NCBI RefSeq assembly: GCF_000271665.2 | Contig: NZ_CP010978.1 | Location: forward strand, 4,633,001-4,697,000 | DNA from: Pelosinus fermentans JBW45 | Lineage (GTDB): Bacteria > Bacillota > Negativicutes > DSM-13327 | Length of the DNA stretch: 64,000 nt | Direction: 5' to 3' | Shown: positions 52,432 through 60,592 of the stretch, one piece after another | Layout of the letters: every line of letters begins with the position of its first letter | How positions within the stretch are numbered: position 1 is the first letter of the stretch | Program-made: the position numbers and the translations under genes | Notes under the pieces: generated by a model | Database searches by the model: none | Seen by the model: the letters and a program-made list of their open reading frames with translations, nothing else | What the model was told of the DNA's origin: nothing

Positions 52432-53910
52432 TTATTGGAATTTCAAACCCATAATGTTCATCAATTTTTTTGCAACATCTGTATTATCATAAGAACCTTG
52501 GAATAACTCTCCGCCTATGCCTTGTGCATATACCGGTATTGCTACACCTGTATGCGCGTAGGTTGTCCAGCCGATACCAGCCTTCTGGTTTAAGATATGA
52601 GTTGTCGTAACAGAAAAAGGCTCATATCCACCATATAATAAATAGGCTTGCTCATTCTTGCTTCTCTTTTTAGGGTCTATCATACTAGCAGCCAAAGAAT
52701 CTTTCAGACGACTCTTATCATAATCACTCAATTCCGTCAGACCAAATCTTTCACTAAGAACCGGCAGCCAATCTTCTAAATTAGCTCCATTTGGACCAAC
52801 AGTATCCCGATAGTTCTTAATTGCCTTATCAAATTCTTCAAAAGACAAAGTTTGCTTATTTATCTTGTTATAAAAAGTCTCATACTGAGTTCCAGCAAAG
52901 CCTACAGTCATACCACCAGTCTCATGGTCACCTGTAACAACAATCAACGTCTCATTCGGATGTTTTGCATAAAACGCAAGGGCTTCCATTATTGCGTTGT
53001 CAAAGGCCATCACATCTCGAACAGTAGTAGCAGCATCATTCGCATGACAGGCCCAGTCTATCTTCCCGCCTTCTACCATCATAAAGAAACCATTCGGATT
53101 ATCCAGCAACTCGATCCCCTTCTTAGTATAATCTGCCAAGGACACTCTATCCTTCCGGTCAATATCATACTGCATGGCAGAATCTGCGGCAAGATCAGTA
53201 CTAAAAGCAATAATTTTACCATCATTCTTGGTTAATGCCATTACATCTTCTTGCGTATTAACAATCTTATAACCCTTTTGCTTGGCAATCTCTAAGGCAT
53301 TGGGCTTATCCTTTTTAGGTCCTGTAGGCGAAAGCAATCCGCCTCCTGCGAAATAATCAAATCCGCTATCTCCCAGAGAAAGGGCGATTTCATAAAGATT
53401 TTTACGACTTGCTTCATGAGCATAAAATACAGCGGGCGTCGCATGATCAATAGACACGCTGGAGACAATTCCTACTTTCATACCTTTTTCTTTTGCCATT
53501 TCCGCCATAGACCTAAACTTAATTTGCTTGGTAGGATCCATTCCCAATATATCATTATTGGTCTTATGACCTGTTGCCAAAGCAGTGCCCGCAGCAGCAG
53601 ATTCCGTTATAAAGGTATTCGCCGAGTGGGTTGTTTGTATACCAACGTTAGGAAATACTGTAAAACTTAAGCTTTCTTTATTCATAGGATTATTACTAGA
53701 AAGTGTGCCTTTAAAAATCTCTGTAGAAGTAATTTGGGGCATACCCATACCATCCCCAATAAAGTAAAACACATACTTAGGCTTCTTACCATAATAACCA
53801 TTTTCAACACCAGCGTTGACAATTTCTTGCTTGGGAAAAGCAGACACAATAAGTACCAATAAAGTGACAATTATAAGAGAAAAGCTTAACCATTTTACTC
53901 GTTTTTGCAA
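52432..53910 (-). CDS. phoA: Alkaline phosphatase, exported
   Basis: 492 aa. Residues 1-33 are a signal peptide (KRVKW, hydrophobic core LIIVTLLVLIVSA). FYFIGDGMGMPQITS supplies the first zinc/Mg Asp; the Ser nucleophile lies in TESAAAGTALATG. Further metal ligands are GGKIDWACHANDAATT and VVTGDHETGGMT, and HTGVAIPVYAQG near the end. Releases phosphate from organic esters outside the inner membrane. The PHO box upstream predicts PhoP control under phosphate starvation. Confidence 0.96.
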   Translation of the reverse strand: MQKRVKWLSFSLIIVTLLVLIVSAFPKQEIVNAGVENGYYGKKPKYVFYFIGDGMGMPQITSTEIFKGTLSSNNPMNKESLSFTVFPNVGIQTTHSANTFITESAAAGTALATGHKTNNDILGMDPTKQIKFRSMAEMAKEKGMKVGIVSSVSIDHATPAVFYAHEASRKNLYEIALSLGDSGFDYFAGGGLLSPTGPKKDKPNALEIAKQKGYKIVNTQEDVMALTKNDGKIIAFSTDLAADSAMQYDIDRKDRVSLADYTKKGIELLDNPNGFFMMVEGGKIDWACHANDAATTVRDVMAFDNAIMEALAFYAKHPNETLIVVTGDHETGGMTVGFAGTQYETFYNKINKQTLSFEEFDKAIKNYRDTVGPNGANLEDWLPVLSERFGLTELSDYDKSRLKDSLAASMIDPKKRSKNEQAYLLYGGYEPFSVTTTHILNQKAGIGWTTYAHTGVAIPVYAQGIGGELFQGSYDNTDVAKKLMNIMGLKFQ

Positions 53911-53943
53911 GTTTACTCCCCCTATACTATAGTTTCTGATTTA

Positions 53944-54017
53944 ATTGTATATAATAAATAGGCTGCATTTGTTATCAATAAGTTAAGATCTAGTAAATAT
54001 TGTAAGCTATTGGTTAA
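53944..54017 (-). promoter_or_regulatory. PHO box and -10 of the alkaline phosphatase gene
   Basis: On the minus strand TTTACT, TTAACT and ATAACA recur exactly every 11 bases (53992-53997, 53981-53986, 53970-53975); a further TTAACC and CTTACA pair (54012-54017, 54001-54006), also 11 apart, lies just upstream. TACAAT (53944-53949) is the -10, 20 bases after the last repeat. This is the layout of PhoP boxes in Firmicutes. Confidence 0.75.
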
Positions 54018-54175
54018 TAGATAGCTAAAGTCCTTCATCCTTTTATGGAAAGATGCTAACTAATAGGTTATCTTGATAGTTTTTTTGCATAGGAATAAAA
54101 GTTAAATCCAACAAGGATATTGACTATAAACATCTAATTATAGTATAGATCAGTATGAAAAAGGAGGCGCATCGC

Positions 54176-54865
54176 TTGAAGATTTTATTTTGGGATATTG
54201 ATGGCACCTTATTGAAAACAGCTAAAGCTGGCTTATATGCTTTTGAAGAAGCACTTTCCGAAGCCCTGCACACAAAAATTGATTTTACCACCATCAAAAC
54301 AGCTGGCATGACTGACTATTACATCTCCCATCAAATACTCCTTCTCGCCACAGGACGGGAGCCCTCTGTCCATGAAACCTGCAATCTAGTCAGCCTTTAC
54401 GAAAAAGTATTGCCAAGCCACTTAGCAGCCCGCAAAGGTCACCTTACTCCCTCAGTAAAAGATATCCTGATCTATCTACAGCAACAATCAGACTATACTT
54501 GCCTAATCCTTACAGGCAACACCGAATTTGGTGCCAAAGCAAAACTGCACCAATATGGGTTGGATGGCTTCTTTGATTTCTCTTCCAGTGCCTTTTGCGA
54601 CAATTGCTACAATCGCAGAGAGATATCCAAACAAGCACTCACAAAGTTGCAGCAAAACTACCCGCAAGTGCCATTGGATCAAGTGTATGTTATTGGCGAT
54701 ACACCTAACGATATTGACTGTGGTAAGGCCATTGGTGCGCAAACTATTGCAGTAGCTACAGGCCGATACTCATTGGAAGAACTACAAGATCACTCTCCAT
54801 GGTGGGCTGTATCTACCCTGCCTTCGCCTGTAGAATTTGCAGAACATTTAGGAAGAAAAGGATAA
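54176..54865 (+). CDS. HAD-family phosphatase
   Basis: 229 aa from a TTG start that follows AAAGGAGG by 8 bases; an ATG 7 codons earlier lacks a site. Motif I WDIDGTLL with the nucleophile Asp, motif II LILTGNT, motif III Lys near SSSAFCDN, and motif IV IGDTPNDIDC. A helical cap lies at about 15-80, as in PGP-like HADs. The substrate is unknown. Convergent with the next gene. Confidence 0.88.
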   Translation: MKILFWDIDGTLLKTAKAGLYAFEEALSEALHTKIDFTTIKTAGMTDYYISHQILLLATGREPSVHETCNLVSLYEKVLPSHLAARKGHLTPSVKDILIYLQQQSDYTCLILTGNTEFGAKAKLHQYGLDGFFDFSSSAFCDNCYNRREISKQALTKLQQNYPQVPLDQVYVIGDTPNDIDCGKAIGAQTIAVATGRYSLEELQDHSPWWAVSTLPSPVEFAEHLGRKG

Positions 54866-54867
54866 TT

Positions 54868-55338
54868 TTAATACTTTTTTTCCCAAAACATGTGAATACT
54901 ATCTGAATGATAGGTTTTATCACGCTGGACTTTAATTACTTCTTCTTCACCAGGTATTTTAATCGTAATGCCTTTACTAGGCTGAAGACTCACGCCAGGA
55001 CTAAGAATGATTTCCTTCTTTTTATTTTTAATAGAGTAGGTATGTTGTTCCAGATCCACAGAATCTTCCCGGGAGGTTACTGTCGGCATGGAAGATAGGG
55101 TTAGTTTATCATTTTTCAACTGGTTAGTGGGAGCTACAACAGGCTGCTCCTCTTTCACCTTTATAACAGTACCATCACCCTCCCTATTTAGAATCACAGT
55201 TTCAGCGGGAGGGATATTTTCCGTACCATTCTCTGACCTGCTTTCCTTTTCTACATCATGTCTGGTGAAAATAAAGTACGCTCCGATTAAAACTATCAAT
55301 GTTAGAAGAAAGCACATTACTCTTGGATTTTTCTTCAC
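54868..55338 (-). CDS. Membrane-anchored protein of unknown function
   Basis: 156 aa. An N-terminal anchor or signal (residues 8-25, MCFLLTLIVLIGAYFIF) is followed by a polar, Glu/Ser/Thr-rich linker and a beta-rich end (GVSLQPSKGITIKIPGEEEVIKVQR). No domain recognised. Its stop lies 2 bp from the end of the HAD gene on the other strand. Confidence 0.6.
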   Translation of the reverse strand: MKKNPRVMCFLLTLIVLIGAYFIFTRHDVEKESRSENGTENIPPAETVILNREGDGTVIKVKEEQPVVAPTNQLKNDKLTLSSMPTVTSREDSVDLEQHTYSIKNKKKEIILSPGVSLQPSKGITIKIPGEEEVIKVQRDKTYHSDSIHMFWEKKY

Positions 55339-55481
55339 AACAATCTCCTTTTTACACCCTTATGTACATTGAATAATACTGTATTACAATATTATATTCT
55401 TACTACTAGTGTAAATCACATGACATCGCAAAGCAACTTACTTCAAATCGTCTTGGCATTTATTTTTTGGGAGGTTTTACC

Positions 55482-56219
55482 ATGAATCATGTAATCGAAT
55501 TGTTAAAAAAACATGTATCGGTTCGAAAGTTCACCACGCAGCCCGTTGATGATCAATTGCTAATAGAGATCATCAAGGCAGGCCAGCAAGCTTCCACCTC
55601 CAATCACATTCAAGCCTATACCATTATCAGGGTAAAAGACAAGAATAAGAGAAAATCCATCGCTAAATTAGCAGGCAATCAGGCCTGTGTTGAAGAAAGC
55701 CCCATTTTCTTAGTATTTTGTGCTGACCTAAACCGATTAGGCAAGGCCTGTAGAATGAACAATAAAAGATTTGAAAGCGGTTATACGGAAAACTTCATTT
55801 TAGCTACTGTAGATACGAGCCTAGCAGCACAAAATATCATGGTTGCCGCAGAATCAGTGGGTCTTGGCGGTGTATATATCGGTGCATTACGAAATAATCC
55901 TGAGGATGTTTGTGAGTCATTAAACCTCCCCCATAATGTATACCCTGTATTTGGCATGTGTCTCGGCTACCCGGAAATCCGAAATAAAGTAAAACCCCGC
56001 CTCCCTTTATCCTTAGTTTTTAAAGAGGATAGTTATCATACTGAGGGAGATGAAGAAATCTTAAAAGAATATGATCATAGCATTAGAGATTATTACATCG
56101 CAAGAACCAATGGGGAAAGAAGCAATACCTGGACAGAAGGTATGTCTACTTTCCTAAAAGACAAGCAGCGCCCCCATATGAAAAGCTTTTTGGAAACTAA
56201 AGGGTTTGAGATGAAATAA
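55482..56219 (+). CDS. NfsA-type NADPH nitroreductase
   Basis: 245 aa from the ATG behind GGGAGG. FMN-dependent nitroreductase fold: KKHVSVRKFTTQPVD (FMN-phosphate arginines), QQASTSNHIQAYTIIRV, and AESVGLGGVYIGALRNNP. The C-terminal 60 residues (YDHSIRDYYIART) are typical of the NfsA/FRP subgroup that uses NADPH with nitroaromatics, quinones or flavins. Physiological substrate unknown. Confidence 0.88.
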   Translation: MNHVIELLKKHVSVRKFTTQPVDDQLLIEIIKAGQQASTSNHIQAYTIIRVKDKNKRKSIAKLAGNQACVEESPIFLVFCADLNRLGKACRMNNKRFESGYTENFILATVDTSLAAQNIMVAAESVGLGGVYIGALRNNPEDVCESLNLPHNVYPVFGMCLGYPEIRNKVKPRLPLSLVFKEDSYHTEGDEEILKEYDHSIRDYYIARTNGERSNTWTEGMSTFLKDKQRPHMKSFLETKGFEMK

Positions 56220-56220
56220 A

Positions 56221-56261
56221 TGAACAAAAGTCTGATCCATAAAATGGATCAGACTTTTGTT
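56221..56261. terminator. Two-way terminator between the nitroreductase genes
   Basis: TGAACAAAAGTCTGATCCAT and its complement form a 19-20 bp stem with an A-rich loop, just after the first nitroreductase and 9 bp before the end of the convergent second one. Ts follow on both strands. Confidence 0.9.
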
Positions 56262-56269
56262 CATTATAA

Positions 56270-56836
56270 TTATTCTACAATAATATCCTGCAACTTACGT
56301 TTTGGTACATGATGTTCCTGATTCTTGTCTCGCCAGTATTTAATGTCATCCCCATCTTCAATTTCATCGAGAATAACAGTCTCTTTTGGCTTGCCCAGAG
56401 CAATAACCAGTAAAATTTCATATTGATCCGAAATCTGCAATGCAGCCTTTAGCTCATCGCGCTTAATACTTTGGATCATACATCCACCAAGATCCATGGA
56501 GCGTGCCCCAAGCAAAATACTTTGTGCTGCAATTCCATGATCAACACCACTCGGCCCTATATGCGTATCTTGAAGAATCACAATATAACCAGATGGTCGT
56601 TCTCCTTCTTCTGGTCCTGCCCATTCCTTTAAATAACCCGCCCACAGTAAATGGGGGAATATTAATTCATTCTTTGTTTTATCCCCTGATATGATATATT
56701 TTAAAGGCTGTTTATTAGCTCCTGAAGGCGATAATCTCCCATAATTAACAAGCTCTCTCAATCGTTCTACTGAGATACTGTGTTCTTCATGAAATCGTCG
56801 ATAGGATCGATTAGAAACAATTAAATCATAAAACAT
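56270..56836 (-). CDS. Nitroreductase-family protein
   Basis: 188 aa from the ATG 10 bases after GGGGGG. SNRSYRRFHEEHSIS and YGRLSPSGANKQPLKY mark the FMN site; GIAAQSILLGARSMDLGGCMIQSI the dimer helix. Shorter than the NfsA-type neighbour and without its C-terminal extension, so a different subgroup (SagB/NfsB-like). The upstream frame adds 15 residues but has no site. Confidence 0.86.
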   Translation of the reverse strand: MFYDLIVSNRSYRRFHEEHSISVERLRELVNYGRLSPSGANKQPLKYIISGDKTKNELIFPHLLWAGYLKEWAGPEEGERPSGYIVILQDTHIGPSGVDHGIAAQSILLGARSMDLGGCMIQSIKRDELKAALQISDQYEILLVIALGKPKETVILDEIEDGDDIKYWRDKNQEHHVPKRKLQDIIVE

Positions 56837-56938
56837 ATGGCTAATTCCCCCCATTTTATATTTAAAAGTTTCTTTCGACATATATTCATTTTTAACCTTT
56901 AATCTCCAATACCTAGTTTCGTCTGCAGATGAATACCT

Positions 56939-58213
56939 TTATAGTCCTAAGTACTTTACTAAATTCTCCATAAAATCCGGCATTAACGTAGACGCTAATA
57001 ACATGAGGGTCAATACAATTAACACCACGGTAAACGTCCATGAGACCACATTGTACCATGCAGGATTTACATAATTACCCATAATGTTTTTATTATTAGC
57101 GATCAGCACCATAAAAATTAGAATGGGCGGCAAAAGCGCGCCGTTAACGACTTGAGAGGTAATCATCACTTGATACAACGACAAATCTGGCCATAGTACT
57201 AATCCGGCACCAATGACTATTAAGGCTGTATATAGACCAAAAAAAGCAGGAGCCTCTTTATAGGTTTTACTAACACCGCTTTCAAAACCTAATGCCTCGC
57301 AAACAGCATAGGCCGTACTAAGAGGCAATATAAATGCCGCCAACATAGAGGCACCCAATAAACCAAAAGAAAATAGCAAACTGGCATATTCACCAGCCAT
57401 TGGTTTTAATGCCATCGCTGCATCCTTAACTGAATCAATGGCAATATTATTTGCGTATAAAGTAGCTGCCGTTGCCACGATAATGAAAAAAGCAATCAGC
57501 CACGTAAAAAACGCACCAAACATCACATCCCAAAAGGTATACTTATAATCTTCAGCAGTTATTCCTTTATCAACAATCGATGCCTGAACATAAAACTGTC
57601 CCCAGGGTGTAATCGTAGTGCCAATTACACCAATCGCCATGATTAGAAAGTCCGCATCAGGAGAAAAAGTAGGTGTAATCGATGCAACGAATACTTCTCC
57701 CCATGGAGGATCAATAATGATGCCTGAAATAACATAGCTTAAAAAAGTGGCACACAACACTAAGAAAACCTTTTCGATTTTTCCATAATCTGCTTTAAGT
57801 ACCAGCCACCAGATTAAAAATGCCATAATGGGTACTGCAATGTATTTACTCACGCCAAAAATTTCAAAGCTAGTTGCAATACCTGAAAACTCGGATGCCG
57901 TAGTACCAATATTAGCAATTAGTAACACACTCATAGCAAAAAAAGTCCATTTAACACCAAACAATTCACGAATTAAATCGGATAGCCCCCGTCCTGTAAC
58001 AGCCCCTGTCCTTGCTGATATCTCTTGGGCAATCGCCAGGCAAATACTACTGATCAGTACAATAAATAACAGTCCATAGCCATACTTTGCTCCAGCAGCA
58101 GCATAGGTGGCAATACCGCCAGCATCATTATCGGCAAATGCTGTGACAATTCCCGGTCCCATTACAGCTAGGAATAATCCTAATCTCTTACGCATATTCT
58201 TTATTGCATTCAT
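56939..58213 (-). CDS. NRAMP-like transporter, probably for magnesium
   Basis: 424 aa with about 11 membrane helices. TM1 reads DNDAGG (28-33) in place of DPGN, and TM6 reads TTITPWGQFYVQ in place of the MPH motif, so the Met that selects Mn/Fe is missing. This is the pattern of the NRAMP-related magnesium transporters (NRMT). The gene follows the PRC-MgtE_N-CBS gene by 2 bp and both are under tandem M-box riboswitches, which strongly supports Mg(II) as substrate. It differs clearly from mntH in this window. Confidence 0.85.
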   Translation of the reverse strand: MNAIKNMRKRLGLFLAVMGPGIVTAFADNDAGGIATYAAAGAKYGYGLLFIVLISSICLAIAQEISARTGAVTGRGLSDLIRELFGVKWTFFAMSVLLIANIGTTASEFSGIATSFEIFGVSKYIAVPIMAFLIWWLVLKADYGKIEKVFLVLCATFLSYVISGIIIDPPWGEVFVASITPTFSPDADFLIMAIGVIGTTITPWGQFYVQASIVDKGITAEDYKYTFWDVMFGAFFTWLIAFFIIVATAATLYANNIAIDSVKDAAMALKPMAGEYASLLFSFGLLGASMLAAFILPLSTAYAVCEALGFESGVSKTYKEAPAFFGLYTALIVIGAGLVLWPDLSLYQVMITSQVVNGALLPPILIFMVLIANNKNIMGNYVNPAWYNVVSWTFTVVLIVLTLMLLASTLMPDFMENLVKYLGL

Positions 58214-58215
58214 AT

Positions 58216-59505
58216 TTATCGCCCCCGCCCTGCCGTTTTTGTTAAGGCAAACCAGGAGTACGTATCTAGCTTGCCACGCTCTGGCATTAATATATCAAGA
58301 ATATCATCGACGGTAACAATTCCTACCATAATATTCTGTTCATCAACCACTGGTACCGCCAATAAGCTATATTTATTAATGACTTCCGCTACTTTTTGAT
58401 AATTATCTCCATCCTGTACCACAGCAACTTTCGTATGCATCAATTCTTTTAAGGTAGTTTGGGGCGCAGCAACAATTAACTCTCGCAATGACAGAACTCC
58501 TTGAAGGTGTTCTTCATCATCTATAACATATAGATAATAAATGGTTTCTGCTGTTGGTGATAATTCTCGCAGCTGATTGATAGCCTCTTCTGTGGTAATC
58601 TGAGAAGAAAATGCAATAAACTCATTGGTCATTAAGGCTCCAGCAGTGCCTTGATCATATTGCATGAGTTCTCTAACTTCCTCAGCATCATCACTTTCCA
58701 TCAATTGCAGCAATCCTTCGGATTTTTCTGCTGGCAACTCACCCAAAATATCAGCGGCTTCATCTGGAGCCATTTCTTCTAGAATGTCAGATGCTCGCTG
58801 TGCATCCATTTGTTCAATAATTTCTACCTGGGTATCCAGATTTAATTCTGCTAACGTATCAATTGCCTGTTGATCATCTAAGTTTTCTATAAAGTTGGCC
58901 CGGCGTTTATAATCCATTTCCTCGATCAATTCTGCAATATCTGCAGGATGCAGTTCTGTCAGCTGCTGTTTTAAGCGATTAAGCTGAAGGTGTGAATTCC
59001 AGCTTTCCAAAGGCTTAATAAACTCTAAAATCAGCCAATTTTGTTTGAACTTTGTAAAGACAAATTCCAACCCCAATCGTCTGAACAAACCACGCACACC
59101 AATGTCAACAGCGACTAACACCATATGCTGTTTTCCATCTTGCACTACCCAAGATAATATAATATCGTTTACCCTTACCATTTTGGAACCTTTAATATCA
59201 ATGATTTGTTTATCCAGCAGCCATTTGCTGGCATAAATATCATTTTCATGCAGAGGAACTGTTTGATCTACAGTGAAATTTTCGACAAGCTCTACCCTAT
59301 TATTGTCACGAAGCACAATCCATTCGATTGGAATCAGATTATGTATTTTATTTTCATATTTGACACCAATCACTCGTGGATATACGCCATCCCAGCGTAC
59401 TGCGATGTCCTTTACCCGCCCAAAACGATTCCCGGATTTATCATAAATCGACTGACCGATTAATTGGCTAAAGTAGAATTCACCTACCATTTTTAATGCG
59501 TTCAT
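58216..59505 (-). CDS. Soluble PRC-barrel, MgtE_N and CBS protein, Mg sensor-like
   Basis: 429 aa, no membrane helices. Residues 1-170 hold two PRC-barrel-like units (IYDKSGNRFGRVKDIAV). Residues about 185-295 are an MgtE N-domain superhelix (LHPADIAELIEEMDYKRRANF and repeats of MD..RASDILEEM). Two CBS motifs follow (300-425). This is the Mg-sensing cytosolic part of MgtE, without the channel. Coupled to the NRAMP-like gene (2 bp), it probably gates or regulates that transporter. Confidence 0.88.
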   Translation of the reverse strand: MNALKMVGEFYFSQLIGQSIYDKSGNRFGRVKDIAVRWDGVYPRVIGVKYENKIHNLIPIEWIVLRDNNRVELVENFTVDQTVPLHENDIYASKWLLDKQIIDIKGSKMVRVNDIILSWVVQDGKQHMVLVAVDIGVRGLFRRLGLEFVFTKFKQNWLILEFIKPLESWNSHLQLNRLKQQLTELHPADIAELIEEMDYKRRANFIENLDDQQAIDTLAELNLDTQVEIIEQMDAQRASDILEEMAPDEAADILGELPAEKSEGLLQLMESDDAEEVRELMQYDQGTAGALMTNEFIAFSSQITTEEAINQLRELSPTAETIYYLYVIDDEEHLQGVLSLRELIVAAPQTTLKELMHTKVAVVQDGDNYQKVAEVINKYSLLAVPVVDEQNIMVGIVTVDDILDILMPERGKLDTYSWFALTKTAGRGR

Positions 59506-59508
59506 ATT

Positions 59509-59607
59509 TTATTCCTCCTTCTTTGCCTGGAGTCCGCCCGCCTTAACGTGAACAGACAAGTTGATACATTGATATTTGCTTATATGGCCACTGGGTCCGG
59601 AATCCAT
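59509..59607 (-). CDS. 32-aa leader peptide between M-box and MgtE_N gene
   Basis: The ATG at 59607 follows TAGGAGGTGG by 4 bases, a very strong site. The peptide starts MDSGPSGHISKY and ends LQAKKEE; its last codons (AAG GAG GAA) are the ribosome site of the next gene, whose ATG lies 3 bases after its stop. This is typical of translational coupling or a control peptide. It has no membrane helix and no family that I know. Position after the Mg riboswitch terminator recalls other Mg leader peptides such as MgtL, but the sequence is unrelated. Confidence 0.65.
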   Translation of the reverse strand: MDSGPSGHISKYQCINLSVHVKAGGLQAKKEE

Positions 59608-59654
59608 AAAACCACCTCCTATTCCTTCTTTACCTTTCGATGGGAATCGATAGC

Positions 59655-59689
59655 AAAAGACCTTCTCTCATTAGATAAGAAGGTCTTTT
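59655..59689 (-). terminator. Terminator of the proximal M-box
   Basis: AAAAGACCTTCT and AGAAGGTCTTTT form a 12-bp stem with an 11-base loop, ending TTTTGC on the minus strand. It lies 31 bases after the proximal aptamer and is its expression platform. Confidence 0.82.
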
Positions 59690-59719
59690 CATGCTGTCAT
59701 GATCCAATACTTGCTTTGA

Positions 59720-59885
59720 CCTTCTCCAATCGTTGAGTTTTAGCACTGCATAACGTAGAGGTACACTATCCTCAGCCACCTTGAGTAAAACCTTAATTCG
59801 GTAATACCTGTTCTACCCATTGGCGTCTTTCGACGTTTCCGGGCAGTGGCCTGTGTTTATGCAGGAGCCTCACCTAACGAAGAAG
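59720..59885 (-). promoter_or_regulatory. M-box (ykoK) Mg riboswitch, proximal copy
   Basis: On the minus strand: CTTCGTTAGGTGAGGCTCCT, GCCACTGCCCGGAAACGTC, AAAGACGCCAATGGGT, AGGTTTTACTCAAGGTGGCTG and TACGTTATGCAGTGCTAAAA, the conserved parts of the ykoK leader in order. Mg(II) binding compacts the aptamer and promotes the downstream terminator. Confidence 0.96.
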
Positions 59886-59972
59886 TTCTATATTTATATT
59901 TCTGATTTTCTTGCCTTACTATAGTATATCCTACTACAGCCGCATTGTTCATCCAAAACAAGAAAATAGATA

Positions 59973-59995
59973 AAGCCCCCGTTACCGGAAGGCTT
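59973..59995 (-). terminator. Terminator of the distal M-box
   Basis: On the minus strand AAGCC and GGCTT enclose a GC-rich TTCCGG/CGGGG inner pairing, followed by TTTATCTATTTTC. It lies about 27 bases after the distal aptamer and before the proximal one. Confidence 0.6.
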
Positions 59996-60021
59996 AAAAA
60001 GCGAACTTAATACATTCACAC

Positions 60022-60192
60022 CTTCCCCACTCGTACGAGCTTTGGCACTGCATAACGTAGAGTACAAACTAAAAATCCCTCAGCCACCTTAAGTAAAACC
60101 TTAATCCGGTAATACCTGTTCTACCCATTGGCGTCTCTCGACATTTCCGGGCAGTGGCCTATGTTTATGCAGGAGCCTCACCTAACGAAGAA
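60022..60192 (-). promoter_or_regulatory. M-box (ykoK) Mg riboswitch, distal copy
   Basis: Nearly the same sequence as the proximal copy (GTTAGGTGAGGCTCCTGC, CACTGCCCGGAAATGTCG, AGACGCCAATGGGT, AAGGTGGCTGAGG, TACGTTATGCAGTGCC). A few changes and a short insertion near TAGTTTGTACTC show it is a separate, slightly diverged copy. Confidence 0.95.
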
Positions 60193-60504
60193 TTATTTTT
60201 CTACTATGAGCGTACTACCTTTAGCGAAATGTGTCAATACCTATTTCACATTTCGTCAAATGTTTAATTCCCCTATTAATATGATCTTATAGTAGAAAAA
60301 CGATCATCAATAGCGATTATAGTCTTAAATCTCCCGTTATGTCTATTTTTATCCCTTTACCTATTTAATATGCGTTCTTACTTTCTATTCTTCTAAATCC
60401 TTAACTGATTTTTCACATTCTTTTTATAAAAAAACACTGACGGATCCCTAAAAAATAAAAATTTGGAGCCGCGAAGATGTAAAGACAATGAAGAAAAAAT
60501 AATC
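60193..60504. other. Gap upstream of the M-box pair
   Basis: No gene seen. AT-rich sequence that should contain the promoter of the magnesium operon (minus). From about 60430 it contains CACTGACGGATCCCTAAAAA and GGAGCCGCGAAGATG, a degenerate flank and end of the dispersed repeat family. Confidence 0.45.
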
Positions 60505-60592
60505 GAACCACAAAGACGCAAAGTACACAAAGGGTTATATTTCTATATCTTTGTATGCTGCAGCAGCGGCGGCATTCTACACATCTTTATGG
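60505..60592. repeat. Dispersed hairpin repeat, copy 10 (degenerate)
   Basis: Begins GAACCACAAAGACGCAAAG like other copies, has a central GCAGCAGCGGC, but the right end is decayed (CATCTTTATGGCACC). It runs into the 3' end of the DMT gene and supplies its last codons or stop. Confidence 0.75.

Noticed and set aside
59548-59736. A 62-codon plus-strand frame in the M-box leader
   Set aside because: It is antisense to the riboswitch terminator and leader ORF and has no ribosome site.
27649-60592. The hairpin repeats as a CRISPR array
   Set aside because: Copies are kilobases apart, vary in sequence and contain their own inverted repeats; there are no regular spacers or cas genes.
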